DNA of 64,000 bases, taken from positions 682,001-746,000 of the forward strand of contig CAXXWT010000007.1 of NCBI GenBank assembly GCA_963674685.2, read 5' to 3'. The notes under the pieces were generated by a model. It was not told where the DNA came from and made no database searches. It saw only the letters and a list, made by a program, of their open reading frames with translations. Below are positions 1-8,409 of the stretch, piece by piece (the stretch's first letter is position 1; each line of letters opens with the position of its first letter). The DNA comes from G963674685 sp963674685 (GTDB lineage Bacteria > Lernaellota > Lernaellaia > JACKCT01). Position numbers and translations under genes: made by a program.

Positions 1-540
1 CAAATTGAAAAAGAGGTCAGGCCGTCGGATGTTTCCCAGGCCGTTTTGCGCGCGCTGGAAAAACGAAAAGCCGCGAGTATTTCTCTGGATGTAGGAGAAG
101 TTCTGTTTTACGAAGGCGACCTGGACGACGATGTCTTTATCCTGCGCGGCGGGGAAATCGAAGTCCTCCAGGGCGGCAAACTTCTTTTCGAGTGCCGGGA
201 GCCGGGAGCGCTTTTCGGCGAAATGGCCGCCCTGTTGGGCGAACCCCGCTCCGCCACGATCCGCGCCCGCTCAAGCACGCTCATGTCCATGATGTCGAAA
301 AACAGTTATCTGGAAATGCTCATCGCCAATCCCGAACTGGCCGTCACTACGGCGCGGGTGATCGGCGAGCGCCTGTCGAACACGAACATAAAACTCGTCG
401 AAGCGCTGTCCAAACTCGGCATGCTGGAAAAGCAGCTTTTACGCCTCTTCGCACGCAAAAAGGTCGAGGCTTTCAGCGTCGAACAGGTCGAAGCTTTGCG
501 GGAGCGCCTGCTGGGCATTGTGAACGAAGAAAAAAGTTGA
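1..540 (+). CDS. Cyclic nucleotide-binding domain protein, 5' end outside window
   Basis: The frame is open from the first base, so the N-terminus is missing; the TTG at 46 is internal or at best an alternative start. About 110 residues form a cNMP-binding barrel: a strand-turn region ending FILRGGEIEVLQGG, then the phosphate-binding cassette FGEMAALLGEPRSATIRA with the Gly-Glu pair and the Arg that normally contact the cyclic phosphate. The last ~45 residues look helical, with no recognisable helix-turn-helix, so it is more likely a cAMP/cGMP-responsive sensor module than a Crp-type transcription factor. The part upstream could carry another domain. It ends 43 bp before a lipoprotein gene that has its own ribosome binding site. 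Confidence 0.75.
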   Translation, partial: QIEKEVRPSDVSQAVLRALEKRKAASISLDVGEVLFYEGDLDDDVFILRGGEIEVLQGGKLLFECREPGALFGEMAALLGEPRSATIRARSSTLMSMMSKNSYLEMLIANPELAVTTARVIGERLSNTNIKLVEALSKLGMLEKQLLRLFARKKVEAFSVEQVEALRERLLGIVNEEKS

Positions 541-583
541 TGTATATTCATGCGATACTTGCCAATCGGAAAGGAATGACGTT

Positions 584-1162
584 ATGCGAAATCACTATTG
601 GATCTTACTGTCGATTGTCGCTTTTCTGTCTCTGAGTTTCGGTCTCGCCGTCGCCTGCGGCGATGATGACGACGACAACGATGATTCCGACGCAGATGCG
701 GACGACGATGTCGACGATGACGTGAACGACGACGTGAACGACGACGTGGACGACGACGTGGACGATGACACCGGGGACGATTTCGACTGCCGGGAGACCT
801 ACGACGGCCTGCCGGCGAATCAATGCATCGGATATAGCTCCTTCGAGTATTACGGATGCACCGAAGACGACATCACCGATCCCGCCTGTTACATCGCCTG
901 CCTTCAGGGGCTGGAAGACGGCGAGTGGCTTTGTTACGAAGCGGAAGTTTGCCTGGGCGATTGCAGCGACGACGACGCCACCGGATGCCAGAACGCGTAT
1001 TTCGGCATGCCCAACGCGCAGTGCGTGGAATATAAGGAATACTACCGCCACGCCTGCGATCCCCGGATCACGGCGAATATGCGCAATTGCTACGCCTACT
1101 GCTTCGAAAACCAGGACAACTGCGACGACTTCGTCGAATGCGTTATGGGCTGCGAAGGCTGA
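584..1162 (+). CDS. Cys-rich lipoprotein with acidic tetrad linker and duplicated 8-Cys module
   Basis: 192 residues. A signal peptide ends in lipobox LAVAC (Cys at ~25), followed at once by GDDDDDNDD and an acidic linker of repeated four-residue units (DDDV, NDDV) to about residue 66. The rest consists of two homologous Cys-rich modules. Both follow C-x11-C-x10-C-x9/10-C-x3-C-x6/10-C-x5-C-x3-C and share the signature Y-x-G-(L/M)-P-x-x-Q-C, which indicates an internal duplication. Eight cysteines per module suggest disulfide-bonded domains exposed outside the cytoplasm. ATG at 584 follows AAAGGA. I do not recognise a named family; function unknown. Cys-rich relatives lie at 17012 and 57688. 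Confidence 0.8.
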   Translation: MRNHYWILLSIVAFLSLSFGLAVACGDDDDDNDDSDADADDDVDDDVNDDVNDDVDDDVDDDTGDDFDCRETYDGLPANQCIGYSSFEYYGCTEDDITDPACYIACLQGLEDGEWLCYEAEVCLGDCSDDDATGCQNAYFGMPNAQCVEYKEYYRHACDPRITANMRNCYAYCFENQDNCDDFVECVMGCEG

Positions 1163-1190
1163 CGTTGCGTCAAAGGCTTTTGGAATACGC

Positions 1191-1212
1191 GCCGTCGGCC
1201 CGCGCCGGCGGC
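1191..1212 (+). terminator. GC-rich hairpin after the Cys-rich lipoprotein gene
   Basis: GCCGTCGG (1191-1198) can pair with CCGGCGGC (1205-1212), with one G-T wobble and a 6-base loop. It lies 29 bases after the stop codon. No clear T run follows, so intrinsic termination is only possible. Confidence 0.3.
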
Positions 1213-1255
1213 GAAATCATTATGAGTCCGAGATAATGTTTGAAGCATCATCAAG

Positions 1256-2050
1256 ATGAAAATATTTTCGTCCAAGAAAGATTCAGCTTCCCAGGCAGAC
1301 GCATTGTTTGCCGAGGCGTATAAAATCCAGAGGCTTTCGCACGTGCTGCGCGGGAAGAGGGCGATCAAGGCGCTTTATCAGGTTATCGACAAATACAAGG
1401 CCATCGTTAAGCTCGAACCGGACAACTATACGGCGTTTAACAATCTGGGACTGGCGCACCTGAGTCTGGCGAAGTTGAAAACCGGCCATGAGGCGGAAAA
1501 ACATCACCACGAATCCATGAATTATTACAAGGCCGCCCTTGAAATCAAACCGGACGGTCATGTATCGCTTAATAACTGGGGGATTTCTCTTCTATATCTT
1601 GCCGAGATGAAAGACGGCGAGGAGGCGGAAAAGCTTTATAGGAAATCCATGGAAAAATATGAAGCCGCCCTTGATATCAAGCCGGATTATCATATGGCGC
1701 TTGTCAGTTGGGGATGCACGCTGTTGGGTCTGGCAGCGCTGGAACACATTGAAGACAAGGAAGAATACTACACGCAGGCCGAGTCGATTTTATTGAAAGC
1801 TGACAGCATTTTACCCGGCTGCGGTTCTTACAACCTGGCTTGCGTCGGCGCTTTGCGCGGCGACAGTGCGCAGTGTAAAAGGTGGCTGGAAAACGCCTAT
1901 GAGCACGGCACGCTTCAAAGCATCAAGCAGATGCAAAAAGAACCGGACTTCGAGGCGGTTCGCCATGAAAAGTGGTTTAAGAATTTCATAGGAATGCTTA
2001 AACGCAAAAAAATCATCGCCTACATAAGACGAAATCTATTTATCGACTAG
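1256..2050 (+). CDS. Tetratricopeptide repeat protein
   Basis: 264 residues with no signal peptide or membrane segment, so probably cytoplasmic. Three successive TPR-like units are visible between residues ~40 and ~165, each ending in a variant of YYKAALEIKPD followed by an N-x-W/L-G start of the next helix. A fourth, degenerate unit reaches ~205. The last ~60 residues are basic and carry the 'xLxCxxAxxG' style end of a solenoid (YNLACVGALRGD), as in Sel1/TPR end-caps. TPRs are protein-docking scaffolds; no partner can be inferred. The ribosome binding site is weak. It is convergent with the phosphatase gene, and the two stop codons lie inside the same inverted repeat. Confidence 0.75.
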   Translation: MKIFSSKKDSASQADALFAEAYKIQRLSHVLRGKRAIKALYQVIDKYKAIVKLEPDNYTAFNNLGLAHLSLAKLKTGHEAEKHHHESMNYYKAALEIKPDGHVSLNNWGISLLYLAEMKDGEEAEKLYRKSMEKYEAALDIKPDYHMALVSWGCTLLGLAALEHIEDKEEYYTQAESILLKADSILPGCGSYNLACVGALRGDSAQCKRWLENAYEHGTLQSIKQMQKEPDFEAVRHEKWFKNFIGMLKRKKIIAYIRRNLFID

Positions 2051-2104
2051 CCCGCCTCACCAGCTTTCTACTGCTTAACGCCCATCCGGCAGGAATGCGG
2101 GCTA
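2048..2104. terminator. Inverted repeat spanning both convergent stop codons
   Basis: TAGCCCGC (2048-2055) and GCGGGCTA (2097-2104) are perfect 8-bp inverted copies 41 bases apart. The first contains the TAG stop of the plus-strand TPR gene, the second the TAG stop of the minus-strand phosphatase gene. This could be a weak bidirectional terminator; there is no T run. Confidence 0.3.
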
Positions 2105-2752
2105 ATCGATCAGGCGGTTGTGAAAGTTCCAGAATTTCGCGTCGCGCATCCCCAGGCCGATGAGCTGCGCACCGAAAAAGCCCACGCGCACCACGTTCAT
2201 CGAAGCGTTGGGGACGTCGAAACGGAAGAAGTGTTTTGACAGGTCCACGTCCAGCATCATGCATATCGCGGCGCGGATGACTCCGCCGTGGCAAACGCAA
2301 AGGATGTTTTCACCGTCGTGCGTCGCGATGATGTTTTCTATGACCGGGCGGACTCTTTGCGACATTTCCGCCAGGCTTTCACCGTTTCCGGGCCGCGTGT
2401 CCAGGGGATCGTCGCGAAACTGCTGGAACATTTCCGGATGCTTTTTAATCAGCTCGCGATAATCCTTTCCCTCCCACCGGCCGTAATCCTGTTCGGTCAG
2501 TTCTTCCAGGCGCTCGGCTTTGATATCGTGTTCCCGCAAAATGATGTCGCAGGTGTCGTAAGCGCGTGAGAGGGTGCTGGTGTACGCGGCGGCGAATTCC
2601 AGATCCCGCATCATCCCGCCCAGACTTTCGGCCTGTTCGACTCCCAGATCGGACAAGGGACTTTCTTCCCGCCCGCCGATAATGGAATCGCGGTTATGAA
2701 CGGATTGTCCGTGCCGGACGAAAAAAACATGCGTTATTTCCGAAGATTTCAT
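2102..2752 (-). CDS. Histidine phosphatase (phosphoglycerate mutase-like)
   Basis: 216 residues from the ATG at 2752; the open frame reaches further upstream, but the N-terminus there is inside the neighbouring lipoprotein gene and looks random. Near the N-terminus is the catalytic motif FVRHGQSVHN, whose His is phosphorylated during catalysis. TLSRAYDT matches the second Arg-containing phosphate-pocket motif, EQDYGRWEGK the acid/base Glu region, and CVCHGGVIRA the second catalytic His. This is the classic branch-1 histidine phosphatase set, shared by cofactor-dependent phosphoglycerate mutase, alpha-ribazole phosphatase and broad phosphatases. Length and the GRWEGK motif favour a CobC/GpmB-like small phosphatase; the substrate cannot be told. 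An AAAAAGGA site precedes the start. Confidence 0.85.
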   Translation of the reverse strand: MKSSEITHVFFVRHGQSVHNRDSIIGGREESPLSDLGVEQAESLGGMMRDLEFAAAYTSTLSRAYDTCDIILREHDIKAERLEELTEQDYGRWEGKDYRELIKKHPEMFQQFRDDPLDTRPGNGESLAEMSQRVRPVIENIIATHDGENILCVCHGGVIRAAICMMLDVDLSKHFFRFDVPNASMNVVRVGFFGAQLIGLGMRDAKFWNFHNRLID

Positions 2753-2763
2753 CGATATCCTTT

Positions 2764-4524
2764 TTAGCGAATAAGCCCGAATAAAAATGCGTCGGCGTCC
2801 GGCGCGGCCGTGAATTCCATCACGGCCTGTGACCAGTCGCTTTTGCCGTTGATGAGCCTGATCCATCCCGCGTCCCCGCCGCTCGATCCGTAGTGGATGA
2901 TCTGCGCTTCGGGAATTCCGTCTTCATCGAAGTCCCAGGTCCCGCCTCGGACCGCGGCGCCGGAGATGAAATCCGTATCGTAAGCCAGCGTGGGGCCGGC
3001 GTCGGTGAATACGGCAATGCGATGATAGTAATTGACCGCGTCCAAAATGAGGTAGTGCATGGACACGGTAAACAGTTCCGCCAGATCGTCGCCGTTAAAA
3101 TCACGCAGGACGCAGCTCAGTCTCAGGTGCTCAAAGTCTCCCGCCAGGCTATCGAAGGCGACCGCCGCTCCCTGCCTCGGGGCGCTGTACATTTCCACAA
3201 ATGCCGGCCCGCCTTCTTCGTAACTTTCCCGGCTCACGCCGAACACGGCGCCCAGATTCCCGAACTCTCCCGGGGCGCGCAAGCCGTATTCGTTGACGGC
3301 GCCGATCAGGTCGATCCTGTCGCCCGTGGTCTCGAAACTCGCCGCCGTGGTATGCGATTCCCCGGAAAGATAAACGTCGATTATGGGCGCGTCGTCCGCC
3401 GGATTGACGGAAGCGACGAGGTCGGGCAACTGATCGTTGTCCAGATCGTAGCTGAGGCTCAACTGCGCGCCGGCGCCGGCAGGATAGATGAAGTCTCTGT
3501 CGGGCGGCTCGAAATTATCCCTGATAACGTAAACGGTTGTTTGCCCGGTTCCCTGGAAGGATACGGCAATTTCCGGATCTCCGTCTCTATCCATATCCGC
3601 CGTCGCAATGGAGAATGCCCCGGCGCGGCTTAACGCGAACGGCCCGGCGCCGCTTGTCTGTTGTCCGTTTGCGTCGATGGCGTTTAGCCGCAACTGCGGC
3701 GCGTCGCCGGAACGGTCGTACAGAGCGATCAGAAACTCATCGCCTTTTAAGCCGGAATAATCTCCCGGGCCGATCCAGGCGGAGCGCACGGCGGGGCCGT
3801 AAAGATCGATGTTCGTGTTTGGATCCGCGGTGAGGTTCCACAAATCCTGATAATCATGCGCGCCGTCGAAGGCGTGCAGTTGCCCCCCCGCGTCGTCGAT
3901 GGGTCTGACGCGGACGATCAGTTCGGGAATCCCGTCGCCGTTCACGTCGGCATGGGGACCGAGGAACGCCTGCGCGTTTTGATAAAGGCCGAGCGTCCGG
4001 GAGGTCTCAAGACTTTGCGCGTCGAGCAAAACGACTTCCGCGCTGCTCGTGCCGTCGAGATTCAGCGTGATCCACGACACGGCGATTTCCGCGACGCCGT
4101 CGCCGGTGAAATCCTCCACGGACACCCAGCCGGTTCCCGCGTCGCCGAGCTGCTTCGCCTCGCCGGTTCGCCGCACTTCGCCGCCGGGAGAAGCGATCAG
4201 GGAAATGGCGGCCCGGCTTTTCTCGTCTTCGATCCACTGGGTCATGACGACGGCGTACTTTTCGTTTCCGTCGTCGAGGGCGGCCGGGACGGTGAGGTAT
4301 TGATCGACGGGCTCGTCATCGTCGCCCGTGTCGTCGTCCGCGTCGTCATCCCCCGTGTCATCATCCGCATCGTCGTCGATGTCGTCATCTTCCGAGCCCG
4401 TGTCGTCATCGTCGTCGTTGTCGTGCGCGTCATCATTGTCATCGTCATCACCGCAGTCGCAGGCGCAGAAAATGAAAGAGATACAAAGAATTGCAAATAG
4501 AAGAATGGTCGTCGTCAAACGCAT
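2764..4524 (-). CDS. Large lipoprotein with acidic linker and FG-GAP-like repeats
   Basis: 586 residues. The lipobox ends SFIFCACDCGDDDDND, so the exact lipidated Cys among three is uncertain. An Asp-rich linker to about residue 72 alternates DDD units with TGDD and ADDD. The body carries at least six copies of a D-x-(N/D)-x-D-G-x-x-E-(I/L) calcium-loop motif, for example DFTGDGVAEIAVSW, DVNGDGIPELIV, DMDRDGDPEIAVSF and DFDEDGIPEAQI. That is the FG-GAP/VCBS pattern of integrin-type beta-propellers. Likely a surface- or periplasm-facing Ca-binding propeller; the ligand is unknown. ATG at 4524 follows a good GGAGG. The phosphatase gene starts 11 bases after its stop, so the two may be co-transcribed. 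Confidence 0.85.
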   Translation of the reverse strand: MRLTTTILLFAILCISFIFCACDCGDDDDNDDAHDNDDDDDTGSEDDDIDDDADDDTGDDDADDDTGDDDEPVDQYLTVPAALDDGNEKYAVVMTQWIEDEKSRAAISLIASPGGEVRRTGEAKQLGDAGTGWVSVEDFTGDGVAEIAVSWITLNLDGTSSAEVVLLDAQSLETSRTLGLYQNAQAFLGPHADVNGDGIPELIVRVRPIDDAGGQLHAFDGAHDYQDLWNLTADPNTNIDLYGPAVRSAWIGPGDYSGLKGDEFLIALYDRSGDAPQLRLNAIDANGQQTSGAGPFALSRAGAFSIATADMDRDGDPEIAVSFQGTGQTTVYVIRDNFEPPDRDFIYPAGAGAQLSLSYDLDNDQLPDLVASVNPADDAPIIDVYLSGESHTTAASFETTGDRIDLIGAVNEYGLRAPGEFGNLGAVFGVSRESYEEGGPAFVEMYSAPRQGAAVAFDSLAGDFEHLRLSCVLRDFNGDDLAELFTVSMHYLILDAVNYYHRIAVFTDAGPTLAYDTDFISGAAVRGGTWDFDEDGIPEAQIIHYGSSGGDAGWIRLINGKSDWSQAVMEFTAAPDADAFLFGLIR

Positions 4525-4755
4525 GCCCGGCCTCCCGTAAATACGGTTTTAGGATAGCTTTTTCACATAGCATCGTCGAGGGAATCCCTTCAACGAGGCG
4601 CTTTGGTTTTGGCATGATGCACACTTCAAAATTGTATATACACGTATCTTTTAAGGATTCCTCGACTACGCTCGGAATGACAAACTGATTTGCTGTCGGC
4701 TCTGAGCGACGGCTTTGAGCGACGGCTCCGACCTTGTTTAACGGACCGGAGTTTT
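4525..4755. other. Intergenic region with dispersed repeat and 13-base direct repeat
   Basis: No gene is apparent. Besides the dispersed repeat at 4611-4682, the 12-mer TGAGCGACGGCT occurs twice (4703-4714 and 4716-4727). The region lies between the 3' end of the membrane protein gene and the start of the FG-GAP lipoprotein gene, so it must hold the lipoprotein promoter. No clear -35/-10 pair was found. Confidence 0.4.
4611..4682. repeat. Dispersed intergenic repeat, copy 1
   Basis: About 72 bases starting GGCATGATGCACACTTCAAA and ending in GGAATGACA. It contains the inverted pair ATTCC...GGAAT around TCGACTACGCTC. A diverged second copy in the same orientation lies at 31854-31934, sharing the start, the TCAAAAT block and the CTACGCTC...GGAATGAC end. 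In translation it gives the 'CHSERSRGI' type of spurious peptide often seen in environmental genomes (from memory). Confidence 0.6.
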
Positions 4756-6348
4756 TTAAGAAGCGTCATCGTGTTTGGATTTTGTCTGAAAAAGGTCCAG
4801 CGACTCGAAGGCTTCGGCAAACGATTTCACGGTTTCTTTTTTGACGAGAAAGACCACGGGGTTTTCCCGGTGCTTCATTTTCATAAGCGTGTATCGTTCC
4901 GAAATGTCGTGCGACTCGCGCAAGCCGGATGTAATTCCCATGGTCTCATAGAACAAAGCCTGGGGTTCAATGTCTTTTTCAAAGGAACCGACCCAGTAAA
5001 GCGCGGGATCGTCCGCCGTGGCGAAACCACTGTGGAAACGCATAACGGGCGAGGGCGGATTTCCTATGGTGGTTTTCACGCCCGCCGTGAGTTTTTTGAG
5101 CTCGCCGCCGATTTTGCGGTCATCGGCGCTTTGCTCCAGCCAGTTGTTATACTCTTTGTAATGCGGAGGGTAGAATGCGGGCCACGCCAGGCTCGCGAGA
5201 ATGATCCCGAATCCGGCGTAACGCGTGACGCCGATTTTGGCGATGCCGCGGTCTTCAAGGCTTTTCGCGATCAGCGGCCATTGATCGGCCATCATCCAGG
5301 CCACAACGGGAATTGCGGCGAGATACAGTCTTCCATAGGGCGCGCCGTCGCCGCCCATGGCGATGACCAGAACATCGAAACAAAGCAGCCAGACGATGCC
5401 GATCATGCTTCGCGTCCGAATCGGGCTGTCGGTGAATACGTGGTAGACCGCGATGACGACTGTCGCCGAGGCGATGATGTTCGTCATGGCCCAGATCAGC
5501 ATATAGCCGACGCCGGGGCCGAGCGTCGAACCGGCGCCGTATTGGCCGAGCGCGTCGAAGGCGCCGTCGAACAGGCTGCCTCCCGTGGACACGCGAAGCG
5601 CGGTGAAAGACGCAAAGATCGCCAGCGCGATGACGACGTTTGTCACGGCATCTTTGATTTTCGATCCCTGGCGTCCGAACACGAGGATGAGGATAAAGGC
5701 GCACGCGGCAAACAGCGCGGCCTCGGGCCGCACCATGGCCGCCAGCCCCAGCGCCAGGCCGCTTTGCCATGACGGCGTGTCGTACTCCAGGCAGTCCACC
5801 AGCAAAAGGAATCCGGCCGTGGCGAAGGCCGTGAACAATACCACTTCCGTTCCCGAGGAAACGTATATCCACATAGCGGGATAAAATGCGACGAGCCAGA
5901 ATCCGGAAAAGCGCTGCGGGATGTCCGGGATGTCCTCCTCTTCGCGGTAGGCCCGTTTGCCCAGGGCGAACAGAATGTAAAGAAAGGCGGCGTAACCGAT
6001 GATATTCGTCAGGATCATGGGATTGGCGCCGGTGAATTTATAAGCCAGTGCGCCGATGAGGGCCATGAAATAACTGTCCGGCGCGGCTTTGGCGATTACG
6101 GCGGCCAGACTGCCGACTTCGGCGTAGTCGATGGCGGTTAAAAAATTCGAATAGGCCTGGGGCAGGGGGGCAAAGCCGAATCTCACCGTGCCGATAACGA
6201 AGCCCATGATCACCACGGCGACGGCGTAAACCTGATAACGCGGGATCACTTCGGCGCTTCGCGCTTTGAGTAAAAATCCCTGCTTTTCCTTTTTCACGCC
6301 AAGCGCCTGACGCTTGACGGTCTTTACCTTTTTCTTCCTTTTGGACAT
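4756..6348 (-). CDS. Multi-spanning membrane protein, GT-C glycosyltransferase-like
   Basis: 530 residues from ATG 6348 (MSKRKKKVKTVKRQ), preceded by GGAG; the longer frame to 6414 has no supporting site. A very basic N-terminus is followed by about ten hydrophobic segments. LGLAAMVRPEAALFAACAF is the typical inner-helix motif of GT-C integral membrane glycosyltransferases (mannosyltransferase/ArnT/GT87-like), which use polyprenyl-phosphate sugars. A soluble ~150-residue C-terminal domain follows. No acidic catalytic loop motif can be assigned with certainty near TM1; an ID-Y-A-E stretch lies in the first extracytoplasmic loop. Likely envelope glycan assembly or protein glycosylation. Divergent from the TMTC-like gene at 6664, with a MITE-like element between them. 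Confidence 0.65.
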   Translation of the reverse strand: MSKRKKKVKTVKRQALGVKKEKQGFLLKARSAEVIPRYQVYAVAVVIMGFVIGTVRFGFAPLPQAYSNFLTAIDYAEVGSLAAVIAKAAPDSYFMALIGALAYKFTGANPMILTNIIGYAAFLYILFALGKRAYREEEDIPDIPQRFSGFWLVAFYPAMWIYVSSGTEVVLFTAFATAGFLLLVDCLEYDTPSWQSGLALGLAAMVRPEAALFAACAFILILVFGRQGSKIKDAVTNVVIALAIFASFTALRVSTGGSLFDGAFDALGQYGAGSTLGPGVGYMLIWAMTNIIASATVVIAVYHVFTDSPIRTRSMIGIVWLLCFDVLVIAMGGDGAPYGRLYLAAIPVVAWMMADQWPLIAKSLEDRGIAKIGVTRYAGFGIILASLAWPAFYPPHYKEYNNWLEQSADDRKIGGELKKLTAGVKTTIGNPPSPVMRFHSGFATADDPALYWVGSFEKDIEPQALFYETMGITSGLRESHDISERYTLMKMKHRENPVVFLVKKETVKSFAEAFESLDLFQTKSKHDDAS

Positions 6349-6426
6349 ATCGGATTGTCTCCGTGAATATTCCGTCGCCGATAATATGCGCGGACTGAAG
6401 ATTTTTCCTATCATGAAATGAGGGTG

Positions 6427-6588
6427 AGTGTCATGTCACACGTCAACAGTCGCAATCGGCCGCCGATCCATCCCGGTTGTCGGCGTTATTCGTCGCTCGA
6501 ATATTCCCGATATACTTGCTCCTCAAGCCTTGGCAACCGGGCGCCTCGTCAACCTTAAGTGCTGACCGACGACATGTGACATGACACT
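6427..6588. mobile_element. MITE-like element, 162 bp, with 18-bp terminal inverted repeats
   Basis: The left end AGTGTCATGTCACACGTC (6427-6444) and right end GACATGTGACATGACACT (6571-6588) are inverted copies with a single mismatch. The ~126-bp interior has no coding potential. No clear target-site duplication could be picked out. The rest of the gap 6349-6663 shows no other structure, so this element sits in the shared promoter region of two divergent membrane protein genes. Confidence 0.55.
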
Positions 6589-6663
6589 AGTTGTAGCCCC
6601 GTATAAACCCTCCGGCCGGTTCGCCCTATTTCAAGATTTGAAAAGCTGTGTCAAAAAGAAGCG

Positions 6664-8331
6664 ATGCGACGACTTATGCCGATCATCTTCATAGCGCTTG
6701 CTTTTATGGCGTACGCCCCTGCGCTCACGGCGCCTTATATGTGGGACGACCTTTCCCTGATCGAAAAGAATCCGACTTTTGACGATCATACCAATTTGTT
6801 TCGATACTTCACGCACGACCTGGGTTTGTACAATCAACATCCACGCATCATGGGATTTTACAGACCCTTGCAGGCGGCGAGTTTTCACATCGAAATCGCG
6901 CTTTTCGGAAAAAATGCGACGGCGCAGCGGGCGATCAATATTTTGCTGCACGGCCTGGCCGCCTTCGCTCTGTATCTGATTGCGCGCTCCCTGATGAAGT
7001 CGAAGGCCGCCGCGATTCTCACGGGTCTTCTGCTGGCCGCGCATCCCCTTTGCTCCGAGCAGGTGTGCCTGGTCGCCAACCGAGGCGGCCTGGCGACAGG
7101 GGTTTTGTCGCTGTGGACGCTGGCCTTTTTCACGCTGGCGTTGCCCGAAGAAGGAAGAATTGAAAAAAAATATTACGAGTTTGCGATCGCCGCTTATATC
7201 GCGGCTTTGCTTTTCAAACCCGAACCTCTGACGCTTTTCATCCCATTGGCCGCGTGGCTGTGGCTGGCGCGGCCGAAGCGCCTTGGCGAGCCGATTACCT
7301 GGTTGCGCACCGTCGGCGTGATCGCCGGGATCGCTGTCGCCTACGCGATATGGCGGTGGGGCATCCTGGGGATATCCCACGGGCACAAATCCGTGGACGT
7401 GGACCTGGCAAAACGCATTCTGGCCGTCCCGGCCCTGACATTGAATGCCCTGCGCCTGTCGCTGCTGCCCGCGGGACTGCGTGCGATACGTAGCGCGAAT
7501 TATGATGCCTTGTCCGCCGCGCCGCTTGTCGCGGTTTCGACGATCGCGTGGTTGGCGCTGTTCGCCGCGGCTTATGTCGCAAGGCGAAAAAGTCCGGTTT
7601 TCGCCTTCGCCGCCGTTTTATTCGCGGCGGCCATAGCTCCATACAGCGGACTGGTGGCGCTGATTCGCCCGGTCGCCGAGCATTATTATTATCTGCCCTG
7701 CGCCGCGGCGTGCCTGGCTCTCGGGGGAATCAGCGAGGTCGTTTCACGCCGGCGCGCGGCGCAGTGGATTACAGCGGCGCTGGTGGTCGTATTTTCCGTC
7801 GCCGCGCTGGGCCGCGCATTCACGTGGCAAAGCGAAGAAAAGCTATGGACGGATAACCTGGCAAAAGCGCCGGATAACTCGCAGGTTTTAAACAACCTGG
7901 GGACCGTTTATGCGGAAAAAAAGGATTTTGAAAACGCGTTGAATATTTACACGAAGGCTGCTTTAGCCAATCCCGCGAATATCAAGGCTCGGCTGAACCG
8001 GGCGAACATCCAAATGGAGATGGGACATTACGACGGATTGCTGGCCGAGATCGAAGCCGTATTGAAAGTTGATCCCTGCGATCAAAAAGCTCTCGTTTTG
8101 ATGGGGCGGCGCCTGGCCGCGACCACGCACACGGAAGACCTGGGCGCCATGATTCAAAACAACCCGTGCGCGATGACGGCGCGAATCGGCGCGGGCATGG
8201 AGTTTGACAAGCGCGGAAAGTATTCCGAAGCCGCCGGGCAATACAGGCAATTCATTGAAGGCGCGCCGAACCATCCTTTGACGCCGGCGGTCATGCAAAA
8301 CCTTCGGGCGGTTTTGGCGAAGACGGATTAA
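6664..8331 (+). CDS. Membrane O-mannosyltransferase-like protein with C-terminal TPRs (TMTC-like)
   Basis: 555 residues. TM1 is followed by a loop with YMWDDLSLIEKNP, in which the Asp pair matches the catalytic position of GT-C/PMT-type transferases, and then FYRPLQAASFHIEIALFG, the R-P-L motif of TMTC-like proteins. Eight to ten further membrane helices follow, including AAHPLCSEQVCLVANRGG, close to the conserved HP-x-H/C-S-E-x-V motif of the family. From residue ~395 the chain is soluble, with TPR units (NNLGTVYAEKKDFENALNIY and successors). Such proteins transfer sugars to secreted proteins from a lipid-linked donor. A plausible partner for the large Ser/Thr-containing lipoproteins nearby, which is inference only. 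Confidence 0.7.
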   Translation: MRRLMPIIFIALAFMAYAPALTAPYMWDDLSLIEKNPTFDDHTNLFRYFTHDLGLYNQHPRIMGFYRPLQAASFHIEIALFGKNATAQRAINILLHGLAAFALYLIARSLMKSKAAAILTGLLLAAHPLCSEQVCLVANRGGLATGVLSLWTLAFFTLALPEEGRIEKKYYEFAIAAYIAALLFKPEPLTLFIPLAAWLWLARPKRLGEPITWLRTVGVIAGIAVAYAIWRWGILGISHGHKSVDVDLAKRILAVPALTLNALRLSLLPAGLRAIRSANYDALSAAPLVAVSTIAWLALFAAAYVARRKSPVFAFAAVLFAAAIAPYSGLVALIRPVAEHYYYLPCAAACLALGGISEVVSRRRAAQWITAALVVVFSVAALGRAFTWQSEEKLWTDNLAKAPDNSQVLNNLGTVYAEKKDFENALNIYTKAALANPANIKARLNRANIQMEMGHYDGLLAEIEAVLKVDPCDQKALVLMGRRLAATTHTEDLGAMIQNNPCAMTARIGAGMEFDKRGKYSEAAGQYRQFIEGAPNHPLTPAVMQNLRAVLAKTD

Positions 8332-8409
8332 CGCGGTGAAAATCCCCTGTTCGCTCATTCGCCTTAAGCCGATGCGGAGGAGAATCTGCCGCTCGCGGCT
8401 CTGTCCGGT

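Noticed and set aside
1191..1255. RNA gene between the Cys-rich lipoprotein and TPR genes
   Set aside because: Only a small hairpin; too short and without a recognisable fold.
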